Shown here: positions 36,214 to 48,815 of the stretch, in pieces
Layout: each line of letters starts with the position of its first letter
How positions within the stretch are numbered: position 1 is the stretch's first letter
From: Saposhnikovia divaricata
Lineage: Eukaryota > Streptophyta > Magnoliopsida > Apiales > Apiaceae
NCBI GenBank assembly: GCA_036435485.1
Contig: CM071600.1
Coordinates: 53,813,546-53,877,545, forward strand
Length of the DNA: 64,000 nucleotides
Direction of reading: 5' to 3'
The notes under the pieces: model-generated
Database searches by the model: none
What the model was told of the DNA's origin: nothing
What the model saw: only the letters and a program-made list of their open reading frames with translations
Position numbers and translations under genes: made by a program

Positions 36214-37243
36214 AGTGCAAGTTGAGTATACTTACATGTTAAACATAAGACATAATAACTATTAATTGTTTATTACGTTTAAGATTATCATTAATGATAA
36301 ATTAATGACGGGCGTGTTCTTAGTAAGCACCTACTAGTACTTTATTTATATAAAATTAGTTTATAGCCCGTACAAAGTACGGGTTAGTTTTAATTTTTTT
36401 TTAATTTACTTATAGTGTAATTACATAATTTTGTAAATATTTTATCTTTGTACATATCAACTTTTAGTATTAATTCTAAATTAATATATTCTTGGCGGAA
36501 ATCGAATCTTCAACTTTTCTATGTAGCATCTTTTAATATTAATTTTAAATTAAAACATTGTTGACAGAATTCGAACCTTTGACCTCTGTATATAACAACT
36601 TTTATAACATTGTTTAGTATTGCATCAATTGATCATCATCTATTTGAGTTACCCATCTAACAGTTGTGAATAAAAAGGATAACCAAAACCAAACTACAAA
36701 ATATATCTCATTTTGCTTATTATTGTATTGTATAGATGGTATAGATTGTATAAATTTTGTAAAAAAATTATATAAGTAACTAATAATAAGTTTTTTTTAA
36801 CTTTTTGGTTACATCTTATTATTACCTGTTTTTTTTCTCAATATTAACGTAAATTTATGCACATATGAAGTACATAGGACAAGCATGAATTTTTGTTTTG
36901 AAGCAAAACTATTTAGTATTTAAAGTCAGGTTTGATTTGGATTGTTTCCCGAAAACCGGGGCGTAGTAATTTTCTATAGAAGAGATAAGAGCGGCTTCAT
37001 GCTTATGTACTCGAAATTTTTCAATGTTATCTTGTAAATCAAATTTTTGGTGTGTACCAATATCAAATTTAATAGATGATAATGAGTTTCTAATATTAAA
37101 TTCAATAGATGATTAATGAGTTTTGAAAAGTGAATTTTATCATATGTTTTATTAGTATATTTAGAGTTATAAATATTAAATTTAATTATGTTGTTACTGA
37201 GAGTCGAACCACTTATTATCCCTCTTACCCTTATTATATAATA
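36214..37243. other. AT-rich DNA with a Helitron 3' end at 36356
   Basis: Read on the minus strand, 36356-36390 is a CCCGTACTTTGTACGGG hairpin, then a short AT stretch and CTAA before T, a Helitron 3' end. The body of that element and its 5' end were not delimited. The rest is AT-rich with no coding sequence. Phrases such as GAATTCGAACCTTTGACC recur in weakly similar form elsewhere in the Helitron region. Confidence 0.45.
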
Positions 37244-40200
37244 CTAGATTAAAACCCGTGCGATGCACGGATTCTTTTTAATATTATATGAAATTTTTTT
37301 CATTAATTTAAATTATTTTTTTAAACATGAATTTTGGAGGCTTAAATTCTTTTATGAGATGATTTGATAATAAATATATATTTGTTATCCGTGATATTTA
37401 TAGAAAATGAGGGATTTTAGTTAGAAATATAGAAAAGATGATAGGTTTTAGTTGAAAAAATTATTTGGTTGATTGTTAGTAATTATAAAATTATTATTTT
37501 ATTTTATTAAATAGAATGCCCGTGATATGATTGGAAAAAGAGAGAATTTAGTTAGATAAAATTAAAAATATAACATGTTTTAGGTGAAAAAGGTAATTGA
37601 TTAGTTTATAGTAATTACAATTTAATTACGTTATATTACTAAATACAATTACTCGTAATATTTTTAGAAAATGAGAAATTAATATTGTCCGTGATATTTC
37701 TATTAAAAGAGGAATTTTAGTTAGAAAATATAAAAAAATGATACGTTTTGGCTGAAAAAGGTAATCGGTTAATTATTAATATTATAATATTATTAGTTTA
37801 TTGTATTAAATATAACCGCCCGTGATACAATTGGAAAAAGATATATTTTATTTAGAGAAAATAGAAAGGTAATGTGAAATTAAAAAGATGACATGATTTA
37901 TGTGAAAATGGTAATTGATAAGTTTACAGTAATTATAATTTAATTACGTTATTTTACTAAATAAAATTGCTCATAATTTTTAGAAATGAGAAATTAATGT
38001 TGCTCGTAATATTTATAGAAAAAAAAGAATTTAATTAGAAAAAATAGAAAAGATAATATGTTTTAGCTGAAAGATAATCGGTTAATTATTGATATTATAA
38101 TTTTATTTTTATTAAATAGAAATGCATGTGATATAATTGGAAAAAGAGAGGATTTAGTAAGAGAAATAAAAAAGGTAACTTGTTTTGCCAAAAAAAAGGT
38201 AATTGATTAGTTAATAGTAATTCTAACATACTTATGTTATTTTATTAAACAAAATTGCTCGTAGTATTTTTTTTTTAAAAGAGAAATTTTAGTTAGATAA
38301 AATGTAAAAGATATTGTATTTTACCTAAAAAAGGAAATTATTTAGTTATTGAAAAACAGAAAAGATAATATGTTTAACTTGAAAAAGGAAATTGATTAAT
38401 AAAGTAGAAATTTTAGTTAAATAAAATATAAAAGATATTGTATTTTACCTGAAAAAAGAAATTATTTAGTTATTGAAAAATATAAAAGATAATATGTTTA
38501 ACCGGAAAAAAGGAAATTGGTTAGTTAGTAGGATGGATTTTATCTACCGTATTTTAGTTAGAAAATATAGAAAAGATGATACGTTTTAGCTGAAAAAGGA
38601 CATTGGTTAATTATTAACATTATAATATTATTAGTTATTTGTATTAAATAGAACCGTCTGTGATATAATTGGAAAATGAGAGATTTTAGTTAGAGAAAAT
38701 AGAAAGATAATGTGAAAATTAAAAAGATGAAATGATTTAATGTGAAAATGGTAATTGATTAGTTTATAATAATTATAATTTAATTATGTTATTTTAGTAA
38801 ATAAAATTTCTCATAGTTTTTAGAAAATGAGAAATTAATGTTGCCCGTAATATTTCTAGGAAAAAAAAAAAGGAATTTAAATTAGAAAAAATAAAAAAGA
38901 TGATACGTTTTAGCTAAAAGGTAATCGGTTAATTATTAATATTATAATTTTATTTTTATTAAATAGTAACGCATGTGATATAGTTGGAAAAAGAGAGGTT
39001 TTAGTAAGAGAAATAAAAAAGGTAACGTGTTTTGGCTGAAAAAGGTAACCATCCATGATATATTTGGAAAAAGAAAGACTTTAGTTAGAGAAAATAGAAA
39101 AGATAACGTGTTTTGCCAGAAAAAGGTGATTGATTAGTTAATAGTAATTCTAATATAATTATGTTATTTTATTAAACAAAATTGCTCGTAGTGTTTTTTT
39201 TTAAAAAAGAGAAATTTTAGTTAGATAAAATGTAAAAGATATTGTATTTTACCTAAGAATGGAAATTATTTAGTTATTGAAAAATAGAAAAGGTAATATG
39301 TTTAACCTGAAAAAGGAAATTGATTAATAAAGTAGAAATTTTAGTTAGATAAAATATAAAAGATATTGCATTTTACTTGAAAAAAGAAATTATTTAGTTA
39401 TTGAAAAATATAAAAGATAATATGTTTAACCGGAAAAAAGGAAATTGGTTAGTTAGTAGGATGGATTTTATCTACCGTATTTTAGTTAGAAAATATAGAA
39501 AAGATGATAGGTTTTAGCTAAAAAGGACATTGGTTAATTATTAACATTATAATATTATTAGTTATTTGTATTAAATAGAACCGTCCGTGATATAATTGAA
39601 AAAAAGAGAGATTTTAGTTAGAGAAAATAGAAAGGTAATGTGAAAATTAAAAAGATGAAATGATTTAACGTGAATATGGTAATTGATTAGTTTATAATAA
39701 TTATAATTTAATTATGTTATTTTAGTAAATAAAATTGCTCATAGTTTTTAGAAAATGAGAAACTAATGTTGCCCGTGATATTTCTAGAAAAAAAAAAGAA
39801 ATTTAATTAGAAAAAATAGCAAAGATGATACATTTTAGCTGAAAAGGTAATCGGTTAATTACTAATATTTTAATATTTTTATTTTATTTTTAGTAAATAG
39901 AAACGCCCGTGATATAACTAGAAAAAGAAAGTTTTTAGTAAGAGAAAAGAAAAAGGTTACTTGTTTTGACTGAAAAAAGGTAATCGTCCATGATATAATT
40001 GGAAAAAAGAGATTTTAGTTAGAGAAAAGATAAATTGTAACATGTTTTGGCTGAAAAAGGTAATTTATTAGTTAATAGTAATTATAATTTAATTATGTTA
40101 TTTTATTAAATAAAATTGCTCGTAGTGTTTTTAAAAAAAGAGAAATTTTAGTTAGATAAAATGTAAAAGATGTTGTATTTTACATGACAAAGGAAATTAT

Positions 40201-40497
40201 TTAGTAATTGAAAAATAGAAAAGGTAATATGTTTAACTTGAAAAAGGAAATTTATTAATAAAGGAGAAATTTTAGTTATATAAAATATCAAAGATATTGT
40301 ATTTTACATGAAAAAGGAAATTATTTAGTTATTGAAAAATAGAAAATAAATATGTTTAACTTGAAAAAGGAAATTGATTAGTTAGTAGGATGGATTTTAT
40401 CTCTAATTGAATAAGGATAAATAAGTAAAATCAACATGTATCGTACCGACCGACCGACCAAACTTTTAATGTTTCGACTTTTATATAATAGTATAGA
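37244..40497 (-). mobile_element. Helitron H1, non-coding, with internal tandem repeats
   Basis: The minus strand begins TCTATACTATTATATAAAAG at 40497 and ends with a GTGCATCGCAC hairpin and CTAG at 37244, with host A and T on the two sides as Helitrons require. The 3.25-kb interior has no Rep/helicase ORF. It is built from diverged short repeats (CCGTGATATAATTGGAAAAA, GATTTTAGTTAGA, GGTAATTGATTAGTT) arranged in larger units. Confidence 0.75.
37600..40390. repeat. 928-bp higher-order tandem repeat inside Helitron H1
   Basis: The marker GTTAGTAGGATGGATTTTAT occurs with its GGATGG at 38531, 39459 and 40388, spaced 928 and 929 bp. Within each unit the CCGTGATAT-type words recur at about 530, 310 and 90 bp. 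The same marker appears again at 42198 inside the next Helitron. The regular spacing indicates unequal exchange or replication slippage of a multi-part unit. Confidence 0.8.
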
Positions 40498-40530
40498 TAG
40501 ATATAATAGTATAAATTTATAGGAAACCAA

Positions 40531-42299
40531 CTAAGACATCCCGTGCGATGCACGGATTTTGTTTTAATATTATATGAATTTTTTTCATTAATTAGAATTA
40601 TTTTTTTAAAACTTGAATTTTGGAGGCTTAAATTTTTAAATGAGATGATTTAATCATAATTACATAAATGTTATCCGTGATATTTCTAAAAAAGAAGGGA
40701 TTTTAGTTAGATAATACAAAAAAGATGATATATTTTAGTTGAAAAAGGTAATTAGTTAATTACTAGTAATTATAAATTTATTATTTTATTTTATTAAATA
40801 GAATGCCCGTGATATAATTGGAAAAAGAGAGATATTAATTAGAGAAAATTAAAAAGGTAACATGTTTTAGGTGAAAATGGTAATTAATTAGTTTATAGTA
40901 ATTATAATTTAATGATGTTATTTTATTAAATAAAATTGCACGTAATGTTTTTAGAAAAGGAGAAGTTAATGTTGGCCGTGATATTTCTAGAAAAAGAGAG
41001 ATTTTAGTTAGAAAATATAGAAAAAATAATATGTTTTAGCTGAAAAAGGTCATCGTTTAATTATTAGTATTATATTATTTTTTTATATTATTAAATAAAA
41101 CCACCCGTGATATAATTGGAAAAAAAGAGATTTCGTGATAAAAAAAGGAGAGATTTTAGTTAAAGAAAATAGAAAAGGTAACGTGAAAATTAAAAAGGTG
41201 ACATTTTTTAGGTGAAAAAGGTAATTGATTAGTTTATAGTAATTATAATTTAATTATATTATTTTACTAAATAAAATAGCTCGTAGTATTTTTATAAAAT
41301 GAGAAATTAATATTGTCCATGATATTTCTAAAAAAAGAGAATTTAATTTAAAAAGATGGAAAAAATATTATGTTTCAGCTGAAAAGATAATCAGTTAATT
41401 ATTAATATTATAATATTATTATTTTATTTTTATTAAATAGAACCGTCCGTCATATAATTGGAAAGAGAGAGATTTTAGTTAGAGAAAATGTAACGTGTTT
41501 TGATTGAAAAAAGTAATTGTCCGTGATATAATTGGAAAAAAAGTGATTTTAGTTAGAGAGAACAGAAAAGGTAAGTCCTGAGTTTGTAAAATAAATAAAA
41601 AAAGGGAATTTAATTAGAAAAGATGGAAAAAATGATACGTTTTAGTTGAAAAGGTAATCATTTAATTATTAATATTATAATATTATTATTCTATTTTTAT
41701 TAAATGGAACCGCCCGTGATATAATTGGAAAGAGAGAGATTTTAGTTAAAGAAAATAGAAAAGGTAACGTGTTTTGGATGAAAAGGGTAATTGCCCTTAG
41801 TTACAGAAAAGAGAAAATGTAATGTGTTTTGACTCAAAGAGTTAATTAATTAGTCAATAGTAATTATAATATAATTATGTTATTTTATTAAACAAAATTG
41901 CTCGTAATGTTTTTAAAAAGGAGAATTTTAGTTAGATAAATTATAAAATATATTGTACTTTTCTTGAAAAAAGAAATTATTTAGTTTTGAAAAATATAAA
42001 AGGTAAGCCGTTTAACCTAAAAAATAAATTTTCAAAAAAAAAAACCTGAAAAAGAAAATTAATCAATATAAAGGAGAAATTTTAGTTTGATAAAATATAA
42101 AAGATATTGCATTTATCATAAAAAGAAAATTATTTTGTTATTGAAAAATAGAATAGATAATATGTTTAACCCGAAAAGTGAAATTGATTAGTTAGTAGGA
42201 TGGATTTTATTTGTAATTAAATAAGGGTAAATTAGTAAAATTAACAGGTACCGTACCGACCAACCAAACTTCTAATGTTTCGGTTTTTATATAATAGTA
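40531..42299 (-). mobile_element. Helitron H2, related to H1
   Basis: The left end has the CCGTGCGATGCACGG hairpin (a degenerate CTRR equivalent near 40531). The right end has AATGTTTCGGTTTTTATATAATAGTA, then the start of H3. The interior is H1-like: CCGTGATATAATTGG words and the GTTAGTAGGATGG marker near the right end. It has no coding capacity. Confidence 0.65.
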
Positions 42300-43024
42300 C
42301 TAGCTTATAACCCGTGCGAAGCACGAGTTTCTTTTGATAGGTTATAAAAGTTATTTAACATTATAATTATGTTTTTATATAATCCTTCTTTTTAATAATT
42401 TTTTAATTTTAATTTAATATAAATTTATATAATGAAATGCATGGTTTAAATTTTATTTTGTAAAATTATAAATTAAAAATGTCGTTGACGGGTTCGAACT
42501 TTGAATTTTTAGTAAATTAATTTAATCATATAATATATCTTTTTATTAGATCTAACGATTGTTATTTATTAATAAAAATAATGATTTGTATATATGGTGA
42601 GATATTTTTGGGTGTATATTAGTGATCGCAAGATTAATTTTAAATTAAAAAGTACACCATGTTTTAATTACAAAAATTACTACTAAAAATAATTACGGAA
42701 AGATATGGTGTGATATTTTGGATATATATTAATTATTGTAATATTAGTTTTAAATTAAATGGTAAAGTGTTTTAAATAGAAGTAAAATCTTTAGAAAAAA
42801 TGAATAATTGAGTTGTTGGAGCAGAAAAAAGAGTCCAAGTAGAAGTGGATGAAGGAATTTTAATCAGAATATAATTACGTTAACATTAGTAATTAGTTTT
42901 TTGAGTTGTTTTTGTAATTTAATTATTTATTTTAATAATTAGGATAACCAAACCGAAAACCAAAACTTAGGATAACCAAACCGAAAATCAAAACTTTCAA
43001 TGTTTCGGCTTTAATATAATAGTA
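42300..43024 (-). mobile_element. Helitron H3
   Basis: The left end on the plus strand reads CTAGCTTATAACCCGTGCGAAGCACG. The right end is TTCGGCTTTAATATAATAGTA, abutting the next element. The interior of about 725 bp is nearly the same as H4, with the words GTCGTTGACGGGTTCGAAC and GTTGTTGGAGCAGAAAAAAG. It has no coding capacity. Confidence 0.78.
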
Positions 43025-44000
43025 CTAGCTTATAACCCGTGCGAAGCACGGGCTTAGGTTGTAAAATTTATTTAACATTATAATTATGTTTTTATATAAT
43101 CCTTAATTTTAATAATTTTTTAATTTTAATTTAATATAAATTTATATAATGATATGCATGGTTTAAAATTTATTTTGTAAAATTCTAAATTAAAAATGTC
43201 GTTGACGGGTTCGAACTTTGAATTTTTAGTAAATTAATTTAATCATATAATATATCTTATTATTAGATCTAACGATTCTTATTTATTACTAAAAAATAAT
43301 GATTTGAATATATGGTAAAAATTTTTGGGGTGTATAATAGTGATGACAAGATTAATTTTAAATTAAAAAGTAACATGTTTTAATTACAAAAATCACTACA
43401 AAAAATAATTACGGAAAGATATGGTGTGATATTTTGGATATATATTAATTATAGTAATATTAGTTTTAAATTAAATGGTAAAGTGTTTTAATTAGAAGTA
43501 AAATCTTTAGAAAAAATGGGTAATTGAGTTGTTGGAGCAGAAAAAAGAGTCCAAGTAGAAGTTCAATGTGGATGAAGGAATTTTAATCGGAATATAATTA
43601 CGTTAACATGAGTAATTAGTTTTTTGAGTTGTTTTTGTAATTTAATTATTTATACTTACACTTTAATGATATATATGGTGTTGCAAAAGAAGAGAAAAGC
43701 CGAGGAAACTTGTGTATTGAATTGATAAAGATGGTGTAAATTAGGTTTAGAAGAATAGAGTTCTGTGCGCAGTGTTCGTGAAGTCAACGGAGGTTTTAAG
43801 TTTAGCTGTATTAGTAATGGTGTAAATATAAAATACTATTGTATCTGTAGGACTATAGCCAATAACGGATTAAAATTGATTTATTTTATATTTAAAATTA
43901 ATTAAAAATTAAATTAACCAATCCGAAAACCAAAATAAATAGGATAACCAAACCGAAAACCAAAACTTTCAATGTTTCGACTTTAATATAATAGTATAGA
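43025..44000 (-). mobile_element. Helitron H4
   Basis: On the minus strand the 5' end is TCTATACTATTATATTAAAG (44000 leftwards) and the 3' end is a perfect CCGTGCTTCGCACGG hairpin followed by TTATAAG and CTAG (43025). It is 976 bp, non-coding and closely related to H3. H3 lacks a segment of about 250 bp present here (about 43650-43950). Confidence 0.82.
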
Positions 44001-44154
44001 TAGGTAGTATAAATATAGGATATAATTCCTACGCGATTGGCAAGATTGTATGTTATATATGGAATCCTACAAAGAGGTTAAGTTCTTAAATACTTCGTAC
44101 TAACAAAAATTTATTTAATTAGTAATGTATCCGAAAAATAGTTTTAAATAGTAA

Positions 44155-44925
44155 TGGAATTTATATTATATTATAATAATCTAAACATTAAAATTTTGGT
44201 TGATCGATATTTTATATTTTTAATTAATTACTTTTATTCAATTTTTTATAGTTATTAATTAGTTATCATTACTTTAAAAATTTATAGTAATATACTTCTT
44301 TTCTAATTAAAACATGTTACATTTTAATTAAAATATAATCTTCTATCATTAATATACACCCGAAAACATAACACCATATTTTTCAATTATTAATGAAATA
44401 TCTTATCTTTTACAAACACCTAAAACATCAATCGTACCATATCTTCCAATATTTATTTAATTAAAACGCGTTACCTTCTAATCTAAAACATAATCTTGAA
44501 ATAATTAATATATATCCAAAAAATTCACACTACATCTTTAGATCATTAACAAAATATCTTAAAATTTTGTATACGTTTATAATTAGAAAACATAAGTATA
44601 ATTATTTTTGGTTCCACTGTTCAACCATACAACGATAATGACAGTTAGATTTTTTAATATTAATAAAGACTGCAATCGAATTATAAGATATATTATATGA
44701 TTAAATTAATTTATTAAGTATTCAAACTTCGAATCCCGTCAATAAAATATTTAATTCAAATTTTATAATATAAGCTTAGAATCATGCATATTATTAATTA
44801 AATTTATATTAAATTAAAACTAAAATTAAAATAATTATTGAAAATAGTTAATATAAAAAAACATAATTTTAACATAAAATAAATTTAAAACATATCAAAA
44901 GAAATGCGTACGAATTATAAGCTAG
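44155..44925 (+). mobile_element. Helitron H5, H3/H4 family in opposite orientation
   Basis: A degenerate 5' end lies near 44160 (ATTATAATAATCTAAACATT). The body is the reverse complement of the H3/H4 type, with the words CTTCGAATCCCGTCAA and AATATACACCCG. The 3' end is TGCGTACGAATTATAAG then CTAG at 44922-44925. It is more diverged than H3 and H4, hence older. Confidence 0.6.
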
Positions 44926-45179
44926 CCAAAATATTTTGGTCGGGGTACACGGTTAAAGAACCAATCCATCTATGGGGTACATTGTTAAAGAACCGGTATA
45001 TGTAAAACGTTGAAGGCGCCCAAGGTCATAAATTTATCTTTCGTATACTGGCCGAATCCCACGAGTGAATCAAAAGCGAGAGTACACTAAGTGAGTTAAG
45101 GAGGAGTCGAACATGGATCTCTGCATACCTCAATACTAATACGATGTTAAAGAACCCGTCCATTTAAAATGTTAACGTG

Positions 45180-45740
45180 ATGCTTATATTATAATTTAAT
45201 GTACATAATCTTTTTATTTAATTATCCTTACTTAATTACATATAAAATGCATTCTTGAAATTTCCTTTTTTAGGGCAGGCATTTTTACTTAATTACCGTT
45301 ATTCAATTGCAAATAAAATTTATCCATTCAATTTCCTTTTTCAGTTTAAGAATATTATTTTTTTTATAACTATTTAATTTTCTTTTTTAGATAAAACACG
45401 ATATCATTTACATTTTATCCAACTAAAATTTATCTGAACAATTTTATTTAATATAATAAAATAATATATAAATATTATTAACTAATCATATCCTTTTTAG
45501 CTAAAACACTTTATCCCTTCTACTTTTTCTAATTAAAATCTCTTTCTTACCAATTATATCACGGACAATTTTATTTAATAAAATAAATAATAATATTATA
45601 ATTATTAATAATTAACCGGTTATCTTTTTCAGTTCGAACGTATCATTTTTTTCATATGTTCTAACTAAAATTCCTCTTTTTAACATTTATATAATTATCA
45701 TCAAATTATGTTATTTAAAAATTTAAGATTACGACATTCA
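45180..45740 (+). mobile_element. H1-like Helitron relic in opposite orientation
   Basis: The plus strand here (TTTCCTTTTTCAG, TCTAATTAAAATCTCTTTC, CCAATTATATCACGGACA) is the inverse complement of the H1 interior words. Ends are not clear. Together with H1 and H2 it forms long, diverged inverted arms. Confidence 0.55.
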
Positions 45741-46082
45741 TGTTTTAAAAAATTAAATTCAAATTTAAAAATTCATAAAATATTAAAAAATATATGTGTT
45801 TTATTTTTTGTAAATTAGAATGTCGAGAATGTATATTTTCAGAAATCTTTTAACCATAAAATTTAATAATCTAGTAGAACTTTAAGGATATACTTTGGAA
45901 TATTCTATGATTGTTATAAAGTCGTAAATTGATGTAATCTAATAACAATGTTTGTTGAACCTAAAAATGTTTGGTTTGTGGATAACAGAAGTGGCAAACT
46001 TACATGATTGCAATTTAGGGGTCAGTGGACCTTTTTGCTATGTGTTTTTAGAGGAAAAAATATATGAAAACCACAAACTACA

Positions 46083-46262
46083 TAGTGATGAGCATTCAGT
46101 TCGGTTAATCTAATATCGAACCGAAATAAATGAAATAATTTGATTTAATTAATCAAATCAAAATAATTCGATTATGACTTTTTGTGTATTTCGGTTTTTT
46201 CGATTTTTTTACTGAATTAACCGAAAAACCCGAATTAACCAAAATATTATAAAAACACAAAT

Positions 46263-46300
<38 letters not shown>

Positions 46301-46630
46301 AAATATGTAAAAAAAATATTAAATTTGGTTTTTATATATATATAACATATATAAATTATTATATACATAATATATATATAATATAAACTATTATATATAT
46401 ATTTATATCATATATCTATATCAATTCGATTTTTTATTCTGGTATTCAATTTTAATCGAAATATTAAATTCGATTTGGTAAAATAACCGAAATTATTTCG
46501 ATTCTTAATTCGGTTAAGATTTTGAACTTATTCAGTTGATTATGATTTTGAACTTATGCGATATTTCGATTATTTTAGTATTCAATATTTCGATTCGGTT
46601 ATAACCGAATAATCAGTGTACTGGATACTC
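46083..46630. mobile_element. possible hAT-type MITE with AACCGAA-rich ends
   Basis: The left part is GTTCGGTTAATC...TCGAACCGAAATAA and the right part is ATTTCGATTCGGTTATAACCGAATAATCAGTG. Both are rich in CGGTT and AACCG words in inverted arrangement, around an AT-repeat core (46260-46420). The style matches common plant MITEs with GGTTCGGTT ends. The boundaries and a target duplication could not be fixed. Confidence 0.45.
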
Positions 46631-46862
46631 TACTTACAATTATGAGGTCTAGCTAGCGGATAGATGGTGTAACGATAGTGGTTGATTCTTCTAGAAATAT
46701 CATATTGTTCGGATTAATTTTTTTAGAAAGTCTAATGTAAATACAATCTTTGTGTAACTTTGACCGAAAACTAGTAATTGAACAAGTGATTTTATTAAAA
46801 GAATCCCTTTTTATAATTAATTAATTAATTAATTAATTATGTTAGAATATTAGTTGGTAATT

Positions 46863-47165
46863 TATATTATGATATAATAGTCGAAATATTAAAAGTTTTG
46901 GTACTTGTTTTTTTGTACGTCGTGAATTTACTTATTTACTCTTTTGGTACCTGTTTTTTGGCACGTCGTGAATTTACTTATGTACCCTTCATTATAAAGA
47001 AAAAATATACGATATCTATGTTATTAAAACACCTATAATAAATAATACGAATATAATATAATTAATGGTGATTAGTTGATTACCTTTTTCACATTTACTT
47101 TTAGTACCTTTTATAAACACCTAAAAACATTATTCGTATCATATCTTCCAATCATTAATATGAAA
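46863..47165 (+). mobile_element. Helitron H6, truncated by the Sirevirus
   Basis: The 5' part resembles H5 (TGATATAATAGTCGAAATATT, then a TTTTGG word). The sequence follows H5 up to CATATCTTCCAAT and stops at the LTR that begins at 47166. The missing 3' part is not found on the other side of the Sirevirus, whose far end has itself been replaced. Confidence 0.5.
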
Positions 47166-48060
47166 TGCACACTTAGAGGGGGATGAATAGGTGTAATGAC
47201 TAACTATATCCAATTTTAATAATATACCAGAAACGACTTACTGTTTTCAATTTTAACAGATGCAAATGGTAAGTTGAATGTAAATGGTAAGCTGAATGCA
47301 CAAGCAATAAGTAAAGTGCAGGAAAAATAAAGAACACCACAAACTTTTAGCCAGGTTCGACCCCTTATCCCCTATGGTCTACGTCCTGGTCCCTTACCAA
47401 CCTAGTAAGAGAATATATTATTGATCAAAATAATCCGATTACAAGATACAACAATATATCTCCCTCAAACCCATCTGTTGATACAAATGGCTTGTTGAAT
47501 AGACCTGAAACAGATTCTGCTCTCTAAGCTATACCACCCTAGTATACTTCTCTAGCACAAACCTCGAATCCCTACTATTCCGAGCCAAATTTCCAACAAC
47601 TAATAAATACAATCAGAACAATACAAGTATTTAATGATACAACTCAAACTATAGATTCTCTAAATAAACAATACGATAGATATATATAAATGAGCTTGAG
47701 AGAATCAAGAAGAAAGCTTTTGCAAAGTAAATCAGAGTTGTTTATGTTCTTGAGGTTCTTGTACTTTCAGCAACCAAAAAATGAAACCAAGAACATGTAT
47801 TTAAATACTTAACATAAACAGTCACAAACTAATCCAACAAATTATCCAACGTTCAATTTGTTAGATTTGTTTACAACGTTAATGTTAACGTTTGAACAGA
47901 GAAGAAAGAGAGATAGAACGTGTAAGGCCAGTTCTTCAGAGATATATAAGTATAAAACACGTTATAGGAGTTTTTAGAAGAGGATAAGAGTTTTAAATGA
48001 AAACAAACTCCTATAATTTAGGAAATCTAATTTGAATGGAAAGATATAATTTAAAATGAG

Positions 48061-48110
<50 letters not shown>

Positions 48111-48429
48111 CGTATTCCATATTTAAATTATCCTTACAGCTAATTAAAAGTCCATTCCTATAAAAACTCCTTGATTTCCGCACTTCTCATCTTTCTGGAC
48201 TGTTGACAAATGGCATGTTGATTGAAAACTGACTCTGTGCAAATAGCTTGCCAAACTGTCACTGTATTCTAACTTTGGCTTACTGTTTCTGACATACTGA
48301 TTATACAATCAGTAAGCTATATTATCCTGCAAAACCAAGTTAGTATATACAGAAATAGCATGCTGTTTTATATCTACTAATAAGCCAAATGGCTTACTGT
48401 TTGTGATCATCAAAACTTAAGGAGTATCA
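47166..48429 (-). repeat. Sirevirus 3' LTR
   Basis: The minus-strand LTR starts TGATACTCCTTAAG after a polypurine tract and ends near CCCCTCTAAGTGTGCA. The length is about 1.26 kb. It contains an (AT)n run of about 42 bp at 48065-48106. The partner LTR is lost, so the boundaries rest on TG/CA and the polypurine tract only. Confidence 0.65.
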
Positions 48430-48730
48430 ATCTCCCCATATTTGATGATTACAACTAATTTAGGAGAATTATATAACTCCCCCTAAATACCTGCATCTCA
48501 ATCATAAGATATAAAACAATAATTTAACAAGTAAAAAAAAAATCACACAATCATAAACTTGACTTAGCATAAATACCAACAAGTTCAAATACCACATACC
48601 AAGTTAAACATCCAGAAACCAAACACCAAGTTCAATCAAAACATAACATAAGTTCAGAAACACAAAAGTTTAGAAAAAAAAAACTTAAACACTTAAATTC
48701 TCCTGAAATTGTCTCCCCCTTAATTCATCA
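48430..48730 (-). other. multiple polypurine tracts of the Sirevirus
   Basis: Minus-strand purine tracts occur at 48430-48438 (GGGGAGAT), about 48478-48486 (TTAGGGGGAGTT) and about 48712-48722 (AAGGGGGAGAC). The innermost is next to the LTR. Repetition of polypurine tracts upstream of the 3' LTR is a known Sirevirus feature. Confidence 0.65.
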
Positions 48731-48815
48731 AAAAATTATGAGTCTTTAGGAGTAAGGTCCACATCAACATTGGCATTTGTATGCAGTTCTTCACCATCTT
48801 GTCCAGCTGCATTGG

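Noticed and set aside
36480..36600. Repeated TCGAACC phrases as tRNA B boxes
   Set aside because: They recur in the Helitron family (43200, 44730) without an A box or acceptor stem; part of the element sequence.
43025..44000. H3 and H4 as a rolling-circle concatemer
   Set aside because: The junction lacks the TCTA that a direct head-to-tail join would keep; it fits insertion at A|T inside the older end.
44926..45180. A tRNA or other RNA gene around the GTCGAAC-type words
   Set aside because: No cloverleaf could be drawn and no A/B box pair has proper spacing.
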